Part shown: positions 21,301 to 34,100 of the stretch, piece by piece
Numbering within the stretch: the stretch's first letter is position 1
Layout: each line of letters begins with the position of its first letter
Assembly: GCA_008828725.1 (NCBI GenBank)
Contig: MEHQ01000236.1
Span: forward strand, 330,601 to 394,600
Length of the DNA stretch: 64,000 nucleotides
Source: Saccharina japonica
Taxonomy: Eukaryota > Sar > Phaeophyceae > Laminariales > Laminariaceae
Direction: 5' to 3'
Notes under the pieces: generated by a model
The model's database searches: none
Told to the model about the DNA's origin: nothing
The model's input: the letters and a program-made list of their open reading frames with translations, nothing else
Program-made: the position numbers and the translations under genes

Positions 21301-24300
21301 AATGTTGATAGTGCATACGTATAGCCCCATCTCAGTTGCTGCTGCTCTCCATATCACGTGCTACTTGTTGTAGACTACCACACGTACGCACACGTATTCG
21401 TACAGCAGTAGCTCTCTCATCTCTCTCTTGGCAGATTTTTTTTTATACATGTCAGCTCTCGACAAAGCCAGGGTGGCATGTGTTCTCGGGGCGTTCCAAT
21501 TATCTCCCAGATCTGAACACACAGCCTCCCGCGCAATCCCCCACAGTGTTGACGGCGGCCGGGAAGCCGTCCCCCCCCACGGGTCGGAGGTCAGAGAACA
21601 CGTACTCGAAAAAACACGCGAAGACGTAAGCCCTGTCGGTGGGCAATGCGCCAAAACCCTCAGAGGGCACGATTCTTGGTAGATCTCAACGTAGATCTGG
21701 ACGTCAAGGCCTCGCGCAGGCGCTACGGCGCCGAGCGGGCGGATCCGCGAAGCCGGCCGTTGCAGGCAAGGCGGGGGCATGCCTCAGCGAATAAACCGTG
21801 CGGAAAGGCGATCAGAGGCGGGATCCGCACACCAAAGGATGGTCAGGTTCGGCTAAGAACTAAGGTGGGTGTATTTATTACAAGGCGCTTCGCGTAGCGG
21901 GCGGTTCCGCCCGCTACGCTCCCTCACTAGGAAGAATGGAACGGAACATAAAAGGTCTACATTTTTAGTTTCAAACAATCTGCAAATGCCAAGAGCTCCT
22001 TATGCTACAGGAACGCAACTTGGCCGCCGCATGCATGCTGTATGTACGTGCTTACTATTTTTTTTTGTACGAACCTGCTGGTGCGTATGTTCGAAAGAGA
22101 AAGCACAGCGGCACGGCACACAGCAAGGCGCTGCGCTGCCTGCTGGGTGTGATTTGTGCCTTTTTCGTGATTCGTGGTACTTCGTACTTTGTACATAATG
22201 TATGTACGAAGGAGAAACCACAGCACAGCACGGCGGTCGTCAACTTGTGATTTACGTAAATCAAAATCCATAAAACTCAGACAGATATACACACTCGAAA
22301 AAAAAACCGGCAAAAACAAGAAACGAAAACGAAAAACAAAAAACAAACTGTTGGAAAAAAATGAAAATCACGTGTAAACGAAAAATTGATTAAGAAAAAA
22401 ATATCCCCGTCTCGGTCCTGTCTGATGATTGCGCCGCTCAAAAAATAAGAATTGCGAACGTCTGTGAGGTTTTGTCATCCTCGTACGCTCCCGTCCCCCT
22501 CGACCTCGCCATCGATTCGGTTCGGGTCGGGCTCTACTCCCTCTCTGCCCCAGTGAGCACCGTAGCCCGCCTCGCGTGAAGCCCGGTGCTCACCGTCGCC
22601 CCCATGAGGGCGTGTCTTAACCCACCGCCAGAGAGCTTGGAACGAACCGAATGGAATATTGTTTGCCAGACCATTTGGTGTTGATTGGGTATGCAAAGCG
22701 AATGGATTCAGTGCAGCCCGAGAAGAACAGTTATATAGGAAGAGGAAGAACAAGTGTTTTACCACTTTTTCTTGTTCAAGAGGACCGAATGGCTCGACCG
22801 AACGGGCACAAAAAATATATTGTTTGATGTTGATGGACACCTCGAAGATGGACGTGGACACCAATTGCGGATACAAATGTGCGTGTTGTGTCGAGCCATG
22901 TGCGAAAAGATGCCGTTCGTACGGATTCGGCTGGCGAGGCCCAGGATTCTGCGTGTACCCAATATCATAGGGACGGAACGAACGACCACGAACATCCTCG
23001 TTACGTTCCTCTTGTTTCCACGCACCTTGGAGGGGGTTAAGACACGCCCTGATGGTGTTCAGACTGCGGAGCTCTCTGTCTGTAAATAATATCTCCTCGA
23101 GAAATGAGCACCGCTTGAATGTTCTTTTACGAACTGAAAACACATATATCCGGATACACTGGATTAATCACAGCAGCAGCAAGCCAGGCAGAGCCCATTA
23201 ATGCTTCCCTCGTGTCTCGATGGACACGCCCCGCCTGGCCACGAAAACTGCGACCGCGCTCCTTCCGACCCCCGCTCTACTGGCCATAGCCCGCTCATAT
23301 CCACGATGGCGCCGAGATCGCACGCGTTGCCTCGCTTTGGGTACATGCACGAACACAAAAGCGACAAAAGAAAAAGGCTCTCGCCGGCAAAAGAGTAAGA
23401 AACAAAGAAAGGCTGGAGAGGTCCGGCAAGTCATACAAGGAGGCGGTGTCAAAGGGGGAGGTCTGAGAGGCCAGGGATTTGTGGCGTCCCTGCCCATGCG
23501 ACATATGGTTCAACGGGGCCATCTCAGGATAAATATACCCATAAGTAAGTCTATAGTGGTACGACTGCTGCTACGCCAGCGGGGCCGGTATTATACCCAC
23601 CCCATCCACCCACCCACGTACCGATACTTACTCAAGGAGTGTATGTGTTTTAGTGTGCAAACACATCGCATGGGTTTAGCATGTCCATGGGGGTGTACTC
23701 ATGTTGTGCATGGCCGTAAGTCGTATGGCCATAGACCCTCGTATCCCCATGGGGGGGATGGGGGGGTGGGGGGGTGTACTCATGTCGTGCACGGCCGTAG
23801 TCGTATGACCATAGACCCTCGCATCCCTACAATGCCGGGACGGAGCACGTTGGGTTTTCACCAACCAGGCAGACATTGCTTGCACCAAGCGCGAAGCGCC
23901 GTGAGGTATCGGGCTAGTCGCATGGAGGGTGAGCTGCATCCTGCTAAGTACCGCCTGTGAGGCGGACTTGCATATGGACGACAGCCCCCAATGAATTGGT
24001 TTAATTTCTGGTGTGGCCACTTCCAGAGACAGCAATGGGTATTACTATGTATCTGCCTCGTGGGTGCCTTACCATATACACACTACGTGATACGATCATT
24101 CCCCTTGTGCGGCATCCCCATGGGGGGGGGGTGATAGTGTTCCATCCCCGGAAAAACGCCTTCCATAAAATTGGAAACCCAAAACAGGGGGCACAAAAAT
24201 AACCCGGGAGAGGATTACCTCCGAAAATGTTGGAAACTCCTCCCTTCCCGGAATTCCCCACCATCCCGGGGACCAAGCAACCACCTGTGTTGCGTTGCGC

Positions 24301-27300
24301 ACGAAAAAAAATTGAACAACAATAAAATAACGCCAACTTGTACATATAAAACGGGGTTGGGCCAATATCACCCCCTCACAAGGCTTTTTTAAATACATCG
24401 TGCTCCCCACAGAAGCCTCCAAATGACACTACGCGTAGAGGAACTCAATCAAACCATGGTAGAGACTGTTCGGTAGCTTGATGGTGCTTGGTCCTCCTAC
24501 AGTTGAATAAATCCGGTTCTCCTCAGCTGGAAGCAACTAGCGGCTTCGGTCGAGATAATTACGCCGCCTGTTTAGACAATCTTCACGGCCGAGGTCGCGA
24601 TGGAAAAGGAGGACGGTATCGCCCAGGAGGCTCCCCGTGCTCGTGTGTACAAGTAAGGATGACATTCCAGGGCGGGAGATATCGGGATTGATGCTACAAA
24701 CGCTGTAGTCGGCCTCAGAAGTATGCCTCAAATTCAAAGAAATGTGTATAAAAACCACGTTATTTTTCCTTCCTGCTGTATGCGAGTAATCGTTGTTTTT
24801 TATATGTACGAGAAAAATGCTCGTACGAGCGGTACGAGAAAAAATATGGTCACAGTACAAGAAAAGGCATTTTCAACGACCTGGAACCACATTTTCAAAT
24901 TTCAGCCACGAGGTCGCTCCCCATAGAGGGCATAAGTTTGCTGCCTCTTTGCCACACTATAGTGTGTGCACCGAAGGGTCTTTTGTAGGGCGGGAGACAT
25001 TCTGATCGACACTTGTATAGCTGGAGTTGTGGTAACATTATCAAATGTCCTACAGGAAAATTCAGAGGTAAAGGTGCTTCCAGTTGTCCCAGATTCCGGA
25101 ATCGCCAAAACCACATTAATTTTGTACGCAATGCAACACAGGTGCAACCCCTCCCCGGAAGCGTACCTTTCGACCCCCAGGCTCGCCGAGTTCGGCGGGG
25201 GCGCCCGTTCTTTCGCCGGGGACGCCGAAGGCTGGCACGGTCGCACGGCCGCGGGGGGCCGGCTAGCGCTCGGGATAGCCGGTGTTCCGGGGGTCATTTC
25301 AAGCTGACATAGTAAATAATTTGGACATCACCATCACCACTACTTAGCGGTATTAAACAATAATAAGGATTAGTACCAGTTACCAGATGAGTAATGATAT
25401 CTGTGATCTGTGACCTGTGACTCACCCCCGCAGGTGGGTGCCATCGGGGGCAACCTCATCTACGCCATCAAAGCTACCGAAATGTTCGCTGTTAAGCCTG
25501 CTGACGCTGCATCAGGGACACTCAGCTCTTCGGCAGCGCACGGAACTGATTCCAACGCGTTCGTAAGCACGTTAGCGAAGGTCAACCGGCGGCTTAACCC
25601 CACTCCGAGGTAACGACTACAATTCCGTTCTTGCAATCAAATTGCAAATTACATCGTCCTTTTGTAGGCGCAATGTTGAAGTACCAGTATTGTTCTGACA
25701 TCCCGCAGAAAACGCGCAGCCCTGATCGTGGGAACAAGGAACAGAAGGTATGTGGTGACAATTTGCAGTGTTTTGTGGACCGTGTTAACCCTCTTGGGGC
25801 TTCAGAGACTCGCATTCACCAGAAAAATTACCATACGGCAACGGCCACTTCGTCATTGGAGGATAATAAGGATGATAAAGATGATAAGGATCATGCAAAG
25901 TATAGTCCGAGTTGCAATGGTTGCAATGCAAGGAGTCGTGCGGCACGGGTGTTATCAACATGATCCTGCCCGTATTGCTGGGCCGCTCACACTGCGCGTA
26001 GACCGTTCATAACAACCAACAATATAAATTATCATTGTTTTGGTCGCTATAGTCGCTATAGTTGCTATCCCTGAATCCCTTCTATCCCTTAAAAGGGGTC
26101 CGAAAAGGGTTAACAAAGAGCGGAATCAATAAAGATTATATACGAAACTTGCAACAGAGACTGCCTATAAGACAAATCATCCGGTCCATTATATTGGTGT
26201 TTGTTGATCCTTATATCTGATAAGAGCAAACCTTTGCGAATGAACGTGGGAATTAATGTTTACCCAGTTGGCGGTGACGAACGTACTGCCAACTTATGAT
26301 AGCTTTAGGGCAGCGGTCAGGGATGGGTGCGCGAAACCGATCCACTACTTACCGACTTTGCACACTGACCATTTTACAGTAGCTCTACATACCAGGTACC
26401 AGGTATTTACCAGGTCATAGCAAAGAGAGATCTGGCGGTGTGGCGGTCGCGGTAGCATTCACAAGTCGCGCACCTGACGGCGGAAACACTCTACCGTGCA
26501 ACAGGGAGACGGCGGAGGCGAAGTATCTGGGCCTTTTTCAGTTCATCGACCTGACGAAGGACTTCTTCTACTCCTACACCTACGATCTCACCAACTCCTT
26601 GCAGCACAACATGACCGCGGCAACCAGCAAAACGTTCCCCCCGCCACCATTCAAGGTATATATGCCTGTCGGGTAGATGAGGGCGTCGGTTACCCGCGGC
26701 GTGGTGTTTGGACATGAGGCTCACTCCCTGACACGAACTGATCTTCGCATACTTACATTATGTGTTGCTGCATTCGCCACTCCCACCAGGACATGTATGC
26801 TTGGAACTTTCACCAGACCCGAGAGCTTGAAGCCCAGGTCGGACACCTGAACTCGTCTTTCTGGGTAGTTCCCATCGTGCACGGCGCCTTTCTGCAACGC
26901 AAGTGCGACCTGTCCGGACGGATGCTGAGCATCACGGTCATCGCGCGCCGCTCCAGGCATTTCGCGGGGACCCGGTATGCATCACCCCGGTCGATTAATA
27001 GCCGCAGTTGTTGCCCGTAGTTAGGGTAAACACTACTGTAGTAAGAGCTACTTTGAACCGAGTATGGCAGCGAGACCCACAAATATTGGCGTGCGTAATG
27101 GTATGCATAAATTCATATTTCGCACCACAAGGTACTACAGTATCAGCATGAACACGTTTTATGTAATAGTACGGGGCTGATCCTTTCACACTGAAGAGTT
27201 CCCTTGTCGTGTTTCGCTTCGTCCAGGTATTTGAAGCGTGGCGTCAGTGACACGGGCAACGTGGCGAACGATGTCGAGGTCGAGCAGGTGAGCGGTTTCT

Positions 27301-30300
27301 ATTGCACCCGGTACAAAACGCGCAATGACTCGAATGGTGTATAGGGGATATAGCAACAGGGATTATCTGCAGTCAAGCGCTTGTTCTTAGTAACATTCTG
27401 ACTTCCCATAGTTTTACCTGAATTGTCACTTTCGAGCTCGGTAACGCGTCCGTCTACACGGAACGCAAATCCTTCACAACTGTCGTGGGCTTCGACCAGT
27501 GCGTGCTGTTCGAATTTACGGACTGAAAGCACACAAAACAAATCGGCGCACTCGTATCGTACGTAAAGGGTTTTTCGTATCTTCCACAATAGTTCCCCGT
27601 ACATTTAGAAAACATCGGTGGCCCCTCCGACGAAAGTACCCCGAAGGCGAAAAACCGGCGCATTTTTCCTTGGCAGCACCTTAGGTTCTGTGCGTTTTTC
27701 TCCTTTGTAGTAGACACCGTCGCGTGTGCCCTCATTGCAATAGGACTCTGCTCTTTGTTTTAGACTTTCGTGGCCATTTCGATCTTTGTTGTTCGACGAT
27801 GTGGCATAAAAGAGGTGAACTGAAAACCGAATGCATCCCATGTTCGATGGTTTCGGTAGGTTTGTCGATGCAGTTTCAGCGACGGTGTGACACAATTCGC
27901 AGTGCATTGAACGCGCATCGCGCACCACGAACGAGAAGATATCGTGTGCTCGTTCGGTGTGACGCTTGCTTGCGCACAATGTACCGAAGACACTTTAGCA
28001 GCGCATTCCCCCTGTATTCAAAGCACCCGTTTCCGACGGCTGTGCTGGTACGCTCTGCTCTCAACGTGCCCATTTCTAGATCGCGCATGCCGAGGCTATT
28101 AAGGAGGGCGTGTTTTCGTCTTTTGTGCAAATGCGAGGATCTATCCCGACCTTTTGGACACAAGAGAGCGCTATTTCAATCCCGAAGCCCCCCATCGTCA
28201 ACAGCCGCGTGGATCCGATGTACAGCGCCACCCAGGTGAGGTTCTTATGTGGAACGGAGAAGATTTCAACTCCAATACTCGTAGGACACCCGCGCCTGTC
28301 GCGACCTCAAGGTTTGATCGCACACACAATACTCTGAGAATCCCAGTCCTTCGTGTTTTCTGTAAGTTTTCCCGGCGTTGGAAGCACGAGAGAGTAGGGG
28401 CATGTGGCGTCATTGCGCCACGCCCATGAAACAAACGATCGAGCCATCGCCACGATGAAGATTTGCTGTCGACTACGCATTCCGCTTTGCTATATATATT
28501 CCCGCCCCTTGACGTTGATAGGCTCATTTTGCAGACCTTCTAGAGCGGTATGGGTCGCCCGTGCTGGTCCTCGACCTAGTCAAGCAGACGGAGAGGAGGG
28601 AGCGGGAGGTCATCGTGGGAAGAGAATACCGCCGGGCGGTTGAGCACGTCAACTCTACCATGCCACCGGTGAGGCAGCCAAGATTATCCATCATACGATT
28701 CTATCAGGATTTTTTGTCTGAACCACGATACACAACAAACAATGTAAATGTACCTGTAGATGTTGTGAGGTATTGAATCCCCGAAACACTCATTTGCAAG
28801 CAGCGCTGGGCTGAAGGCAGTATGTCTACTACAGGTAGTACGCCGTTTGCTGATGAGCAAGGGTGCTGCGGTATCGTCAGCAAGTTGCCGTAAACGCAAA
28901 CGTGTTATTCGAATGAGGTGTTGAATTATGCCCTGCTAATTTCTTTTTTCATCAGGAGCACCACATCAGATACTGCGCCTTAGATTTCTCGCACTTAAGC
29001 AAGAACCCCAACATGAACGTGCTGAAAGCGTTGGAGGAAGTGGCAGCTTGGACTGTCGGGCAAGTGGGGTTTTTCTGCAGGTGAGGCGAGGCGAATCGGT
29101 GCTTTGCGGCCCGGCGAGGTACGCTTGGCCGCAAGACGTTCATTCTTGAGCGCAGTTGGCGCGTTTTAAAATAACTCGTGCCGCAAAGTTAATATCGCTT
29201 GACATGTGTCTCCCTGTGTCAATGTTCTCATACGCTCCTCGCGGTAACAGCGCCCCGCGCCGAGACCTCAAGCACCTGCCGGCAGACCAAGGTAGCAATG
29301 GACCAAGCGAGCCGCGGACCCTCAAGCGACCCCGGAGCTTTCCTCAGCGCACCATGAGGAAAGTCCTAGACACACCGGAAGCCCAGGACAATCTTGAGGA
29401 GGCAGGCGTTCAAAGGGAGAGTGCCGGGCATAGCGAAACCGGCGCGCTGAACGTGGCCTTGGAAAGTGCCACGCAGAAGACAGCTTCCGGAGACGGTGCT
29501 GGGCTGGTTCCGCCGCCTTGGGGTCAAGGCCTCGCCGTGATGCCAATGGAGCAGCAAGGCGTCCTCCGCACGAACTGTATCGATTGCTTGGACCGCACCA
29601 ACGTCGGGCAGTTTAGTATCGGGGTGCATGCGCTCGCCAAACAACTCTACGTCATGGGTGTCAGCAACCAGGTGTCGTTGGACTCTGGGTCTCAGGTGAG
29701 AAGAATGCCCAGCGGGTTCGGGTTTGATGTTGATCTCGTTAACATCTCTCATTCCTTTATACGAACTGCTTCAGCTTTTTTTATACAACAACGTGATATC
29801 CCAGCATCGGGATCCATATGTGGTGTATGATTGCCTGACCGTCGTTCAAACTAACATCTTTCGAGCGCCAAATGACTGCGCTACGTTTGAGCAGATCGTG
29901 CTGGTTCTCATGGACCTTTACAGCGAGCTCGGAGACAACATCGCTCTTCAGTATGGAGGTTCAGAAGCCCACAAAAAGGTTTCTAGCAGCAGCGGACCCG
30001 GCAAGCAGGCGAGCCAACAAGCCAATATGGCTATTTCTAAGTTTTAACAGAGGTGCAAGCCCGTACGGCATATATGCGGTGATTCCTGGTTTTATCTTGA
30101 CTTCTTTTTATAATGCCAGGTACAATTTTTAGATTTTAACGCCCACCAAATGATGATTGCTGGTTGTCTGATGGTGATTTCTTGTTTGTTTTTGATCAAG
30201 TTGGTTTTTTATCGAAGTGTTCACTTATCTTCGACTCCCACGTGTGCATGCATGTCAGCGATGACGTGGCTTAGGTAGATCCTCCGCTGCGGCGTGGTTA

Positions 30301-31846
30301 TTTGTCGACTTTCGGCTGTCGTTGCATTCACGCGTTAGGTGGGGTCCATGAACAAGCACCGTGAGCTGCTCACCTCCATTCGGCGGTACTACAGCAACGC
30401 CTTCACCGATCGCGCTAAGCAAGATGCCATCAACCTCTTCCTCGGGTACTTTGTTCCTGACAGTACAAGCACACCCTTGTGGGAGCTTGATACCGACTAC
30501 TACTTGCACAACTTTCACGTTCAAAATGCTGGTCTTCAGAGCATGAGAGAGTACAAGAAAGACCAATACTTCTTGGACCAGGACGAGGTATATATACAAG
30601 AGTGACTGACTTTCGTCAAGACGTGCGTATCTACCCCCCCTTCCAACTTCCCCAGAAAGTGCATGCGGTGATTCCAGTGTAGGCCGTGGGACTGCGGGTT
30701 TTCGCACGCCAGCCACCCCAATGTAGGCTGGGCCTAATCAACTTGGACTCCTGACAATCGAATGTCACGCTTTCTCAAAGGCCTTGTTAGGAGGGTGCCA
30801 TGGCTTTGCACTTTCAACCTCGGCACCTGCAATCCTCTTAGGGCTGCACACAACACGAGAACACCCTCATGCTCGTATCCGACCCATGCTTCTCTTTTAC
30901 CCGAGAATGAGGTGTTCAGCCACGCTGAGTTGAATATGCGTCACCCAGTTGCATAAATCGGAGCCCAGTCCTCAGAACTGACGATACTGCGTTCTTTCTT
31001 TCAAATGCAGTCGACATTTCACTTTGAAAATGCCAGCTCGCTGGGTACGCCGGACGTTAAAATGACGACCGCATACCGTATGCCGTTTGTGGGCCTGATT
31101 TCCTCGTTTTGCAGGAGCCTACGGCTGACAGCAGTGAGCCTGGGGCAGGGATCTCCTCCGCAGCGACGACCCTTAGTGGTATGATCGACCAAGATCGGAT
31201 TGCGGAGACCCAGCTGAAGCGACGGCGCGTGCGCAGAATGTGCTCTCGACAACGAGCTGCCACAAGCCAGTGGTGGCGAGATTCGTTGCAGCGCTACGCC
31301 CAAAGACGGATGTGGATGCACCTCGGTCCCCCGAAGCAAGGGCAGCTCCCAGAGCGTTTTGTTCGAATCCACGAGGTAAGCACCAAACTTCCGCGTTTTT
31401 TTCATGCCACCACGCCGTCCCGCTATTTTCATATGACGACCGCGGATAGATTATCAGATGTTTGTCGTAGCTGCGCTTGCGACAAGGATTTTTTACATAA
31501 CTTTTCTCCAATAAACCACTCGATTTTTTTGCAGCCTGAGCGTCTCACAGTGTTCGACAAGTGGTTTTCGCACGAGTTCGCGGTGCCAGTGCCAGGAGTT
31601 CCCGGCAGACAAGTCAGTGCACAAGCCGGCCGCCCACCCCCAGGTGTGTTTCAATCGAAAATTAACGTCTACTACAGCGATGGATTCATTATATAGCAAT
31701 TCGGTGTGTTCTGATTGCGCGAGCTGTTCCTAACTTGATCTTTTGGGTGGGCTCACAGCGTTCTGCTTAATGGTCGCTTGTTTCTCTTCGCAGGCGGAGC
31801 AGCAGCGGAGGAGAAGCGTTCGAGATCTGTCGTACAAAAACCTGCG
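18324..31846 (+). CDS. FIG4: FIG4-type Sac-domain phosphoinositide phosphatase (core exons)
   Basis: FIG4 homologues remove the 5-phosphate from PtdIns(3,5)P2 and work with VAC14 and the PIKfyve/Fab1 kinase on endolysosomal membranes. Fourteen exons join in phase: 18324-18689, 25434-25609, 26505-26655, 26790-26974, 27227-27287, 28080-28235, 28522-28668, 28956-29080, 29251-29695, 29895-30008, 30339-30587, 31115-31375, 31535-31643 and 31794-31846 (866 codons). Family blocks in order are [80 protein letters not shown], the catalytic [10 protein letters not shown] (CX5R, about Cys565-Arg571), [12 protein letters not shown] and [23 protein letters not shown] 18324 is the first Met before the conserved N-terminus. 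About 100 low-complexity residues precede the catalytic loop. The first intron is 6.7 kb and full of transposons. The intron after 30008 appears to be GC-AG. The gene should be active if spliced so. Confidence 0.9.
18641..18990 (+). repeat. Tandem duplication of FIG4 exon-1 end and 5' splice site
   Basis: Bases from 18641 (the last ~49 bp of exon 1 plus 115 bp of intron) are repeated from 18805 with a 164-bp offset and a few changes. The second copy has its own donor at about 18853. A TTGCAG precedes it at about 18780, so a cryptic 73-bp exon is possible, which would shift the frame. Confidence 0.85.
19180..19694. mobile_element. hAT-like MITE in FIG4 intron 1
   Basis: Inverted ends CAGGGCATTA(AT)AATTA are flanked by an exact 8-bp duplication CTGTACAG (19172-19179 and 19695-19702), which is itself a palindrome. 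The interior holds a very GC-rich hairpin-forming stretch (about 19220-19300) and GTTGCGC repeats (about 19540-19680). The ORFs on both strands here are compositional. Confidence 0.8.
20385..21139. mobile_element. PIF/Harbinger-like TIR element, copy 2
   Basis: This 755-bp copy of the element at 338-1093 is in the same orientation and closely similar throughout. Ends are GGGCC(G/A)TTCCTAACGAAC. The flanks are CAA (20382-20384) and TAA (21140-21142), consistent with a decayed 3-bp duplication. It lies in FIG4 intron 1. Confidence 0.85.
21428..21860 (+). other. Unassigned open stretch in FIG4 intron 1
   Basis: Frames of 80-140 codons are open on both strands. One reads like ordinary protein (21428-21682) and ends near a possible donor (GTAAGCCC at about 21627). 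No family was recognised and no partner exon was found. Confidence 0.2.
21860..23450. repeat. Inverted paralogue of the 1-2000 block
   Basis: This is co-linear in reverse complement with the left end of the window (see 1-2000). It keeps the uninterrupted version of the site where the element at 338-1093 inserted in the other copy, and has its own insertion at 22608-23049. Confidence 0.7.
22608..23049. mobile_element. GGGCGTGTCTTAACCC-ended MITE
   Basis: Inverted ends GGGCGTGTCTTAACCC and a 3-bp target duplication TGA (22605-22607 and 23050-23052) bound a 442-bp element. The paralogous site near 1194 carries a single TCA on the opposite orientation, that is, the empty site. No transposase is present. 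A 222-codon ORF on - across it is accidental. Confidence 0.85.
23690..24120 (-). repeat. Dispersed repeat unit, inverted relative to the 36-38 kb tandem units
   Basis: The sequence from the G-run at about 23770 through ATGCCGGGACGGAGCACG, CCGCCTGTGAGGCGG and the CACTTCC-AGAGACAGCAATGGG stretch to the C/G-run near 24120 matches the units at 35892-38010 in reverse. It can form several short hairpins. No RNA gene family was recognised. Confidence 0.75.
24560..25150 (+). repeat. Dispersed repeat, diverged copy of 52560-53115
   Basis: Co-linear similarity includes CTTCACGGCC, TCGCCCAGGA, GGGCGGGAGA, CTGGAACCACATTTTCAAA, CCCCATAGAGG and GCAACACAGGTG. The copies differ by many substitutions. This copy lies in FIG4 intron 1, shortly before the exon at 25434. 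Confidence 0.75.
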
Positions 31847-32626
31847 GTGAGTACATACCAGGTCGAAGGCGGCTGCGCTTGAAGGGCTCGGTCCTCACTT
31901 GATTCTTCACTTGCCGAATTAGATTGTATTGCGAGTGCGAGATCGTTGTGTGTGGACATGCCCTAACGAAAGCTATTTAGCGCTACTTCGAACCGAAAAT
32001 TCGTGTAAAGTGGTAAAGTACCTTGTGTTACAATTGTTTTGCTCACGATGTACCAGGGTGGCAAGAATTCTCGCCCAAACAAGCATGCAGGTTTACAGCA
32101 GGCCAATACAGAGGCCCCCGGTCCTTTAGACACGAGTGTACCTGGTAAAATGTAGGGAAATAGGGTATTGATGCCCCCCCCCTCCCCGAGCATTGGGCGG
32201 TTGTCATCTCACAAATTCAATAGCGTTCAAGGGTAGGGCAGGGCAGGGAAGGAGTCGGAAGTTGGAATTCTTCCATCCGACATAAACATTTTTTTTTGTT
32301 TAAAGGAATGCTTAGAGTTTCATCCGAAATTCATCATTTATCAGGAGATGAAGGTTTACAACAACAAAAAGCAAGCATACGTAGTTGCAACACGCTGGGG
32401 TTAAATGCGTTGTCATCAATTGAAAGTCAGTGCATGAAAAGCACAAAAAAGTACACCCCAGAGTAAATAAAAACCATGAACCTGCTTCATTTCGAGGCGA
32501 AACGAAAGAGGAATTGGCGCTAAAATGGCCATTGAACGCAATTATTGTTACTTTCAAATTGAAAAAAAACGTGCTCGGGCTCGGGCTGCCGCTGCTGTTA
32601 ATAGCCTCGTATTCGAACATGCTTTA

Positions 32627-32830
32627 TTGGAGATAGCTACGTTGTTGGTACGCAACAGCAGTATACGTAGTCCATCGGTTCGCTGTCAGGAACACACAGT
32701 CACCTGATTGTTACAGTTCGTAGAAGACTGCTGCAGCAGTAGTAAAATGCTGCTATTTGGTACATATGACGAGTAGCAGTACTGCACGTACGCGTTCAGA
32801 CTGTTGGATCAGTACGATGAACTGTGATGT
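32627..32830 (+). repeat. Dispersed repeat, copy of 62597-62805
   Basis: About 205 bp from TTGGAGATAGC to CAGTACGATGAACTGTG are shared in the same orientation with 62597-62805, with short insertions of CAG/TACG motifs. Both end abruptly, suggesting a short interspersed or MITE-like element. Confidence 0.8.
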
Positions 32831-33399
32831 ACCTGGTATACGTGTAGCAGATTGATCAGGATACAATATCAGTTTACAACCGTCCAAAATTTTTACGATA
32901 CGTACAGGCAGATTGTGGCATCTGATACCTCGATAAATCATTCACGAACTACTTTATTCCAGGAGGACGTGAATTTCGTTTCTATTTTCTACGATGTACT
33001 TGTTGTATTGTGTTCAATTACATCGCTGTCGCATACCTGGTACCTGGTACATAGTATTACATGTATCGCAAGCTGCTGTTCTGACTATTGGTCTCATCAT
33101 GTTGGGGACTTGTGTTTCCCTTGTCGAGGGCACAGTGAACCGCGTCCGCCGGCGGGGCGCGCGAGAGGCTGGAGGTCGTACAAAATACCTGTTCGAGCAT
33201 ACGAAGGAATTTAGTCTGCCTGCGAATTGCTGGGCTGTTTCTGAATCTGATATCAATACTTCGTTCTTCCGGGAGCTTCAGTAATATAAAATCGTCATGG
33301 AGACTGCCTTGATTATTTGTTTTTAATCAGAACACTTCCAACTTGTCCGTGTATTATTCTAAATAATAGATACTCAGGCCATATTTGAACAATGTTTTT

Positions 33400-34100
33400 G
33401 ACGTATCACATAATATCTTCAACGGCTCGTGTCTCTCGTAGACAATCAAATACATACAGTATTAAAAAAAAATTACCCCTTTGTATTTGCGTACTGCCAC
33501 TCCCCCTGTCAAGATTCAAACTTTTTATCTTGAAGTTAGTGTAAAAACGGCTATTTCCCCCAGTTTTGGGTCGATTTCGATTCTGACCGAACTTTTGGAG
33601 ATCCATTTTGTTTTACTTTTTTGAACTCTTTGAAAAATAATATCTTGATTTTAGTCTGGGATTTTATCTTGAAATTATTGTGTATTTTGTAACTTGAATT
33701 TAGTGTGGGGGCGACCCCGGGCGGGAGATGCGTCCGAAAATGAGCGGCAGATTGAACGAAAACGCTTGACATCCCGCACGCGTTCACGGTTCACGGGGAG
33801 AGGCATTCAACGGAGTACGAAGGGCGAGGGGCGTTGATGTCGATCCTCTCGCCACAGCAGCACTGTGAAATGTAGAGTGCACCTACCGTAGACACTCACT
33901 CGAGAGTGGGCCCCGAAGCAACATGGACAGCGATTCTTCGGAGCAGACGATGCCAAGGGCTGAAAAAATGTGATTCGTGGTATTTTATACTTTCAATTCA
34001 TTATTTTAAGAAGTTGCCCTTTTGTATTTGCGCACTTTACCACTCGGCCTGGCAAGATTCAAAGAAATCCTCGAGCATGCCACCCAAAATCTAAGATCGT
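33400..34100. repeat. Low-level internal repeat region
   Basis: TTTGTATTTGCG...CAAGATTCAAA occurs at about 33481-33520 and again at about 34019-34062. An AAGGGCGAGGG...CGATCCTC stretch at about 33820 recurs near 45750. No gene is seen. Confidence 0.4.

Noticed and set aside
22475..23143. 222-codon ORF on -
   Set aside because: It runs across a MITE and the dispersed repeat block, and its paralogue at 1087-1323 shares only part of it. It is not a conserved protein.
25667..25747. Possible extra FIG4 exon (frame beginning [13 protein letters not shown])
   Set aside because: Its acceptor would put the conserved frame into a stop, while direct joining of 25609 to 26505 restores R-ETAEAKYL in phase.
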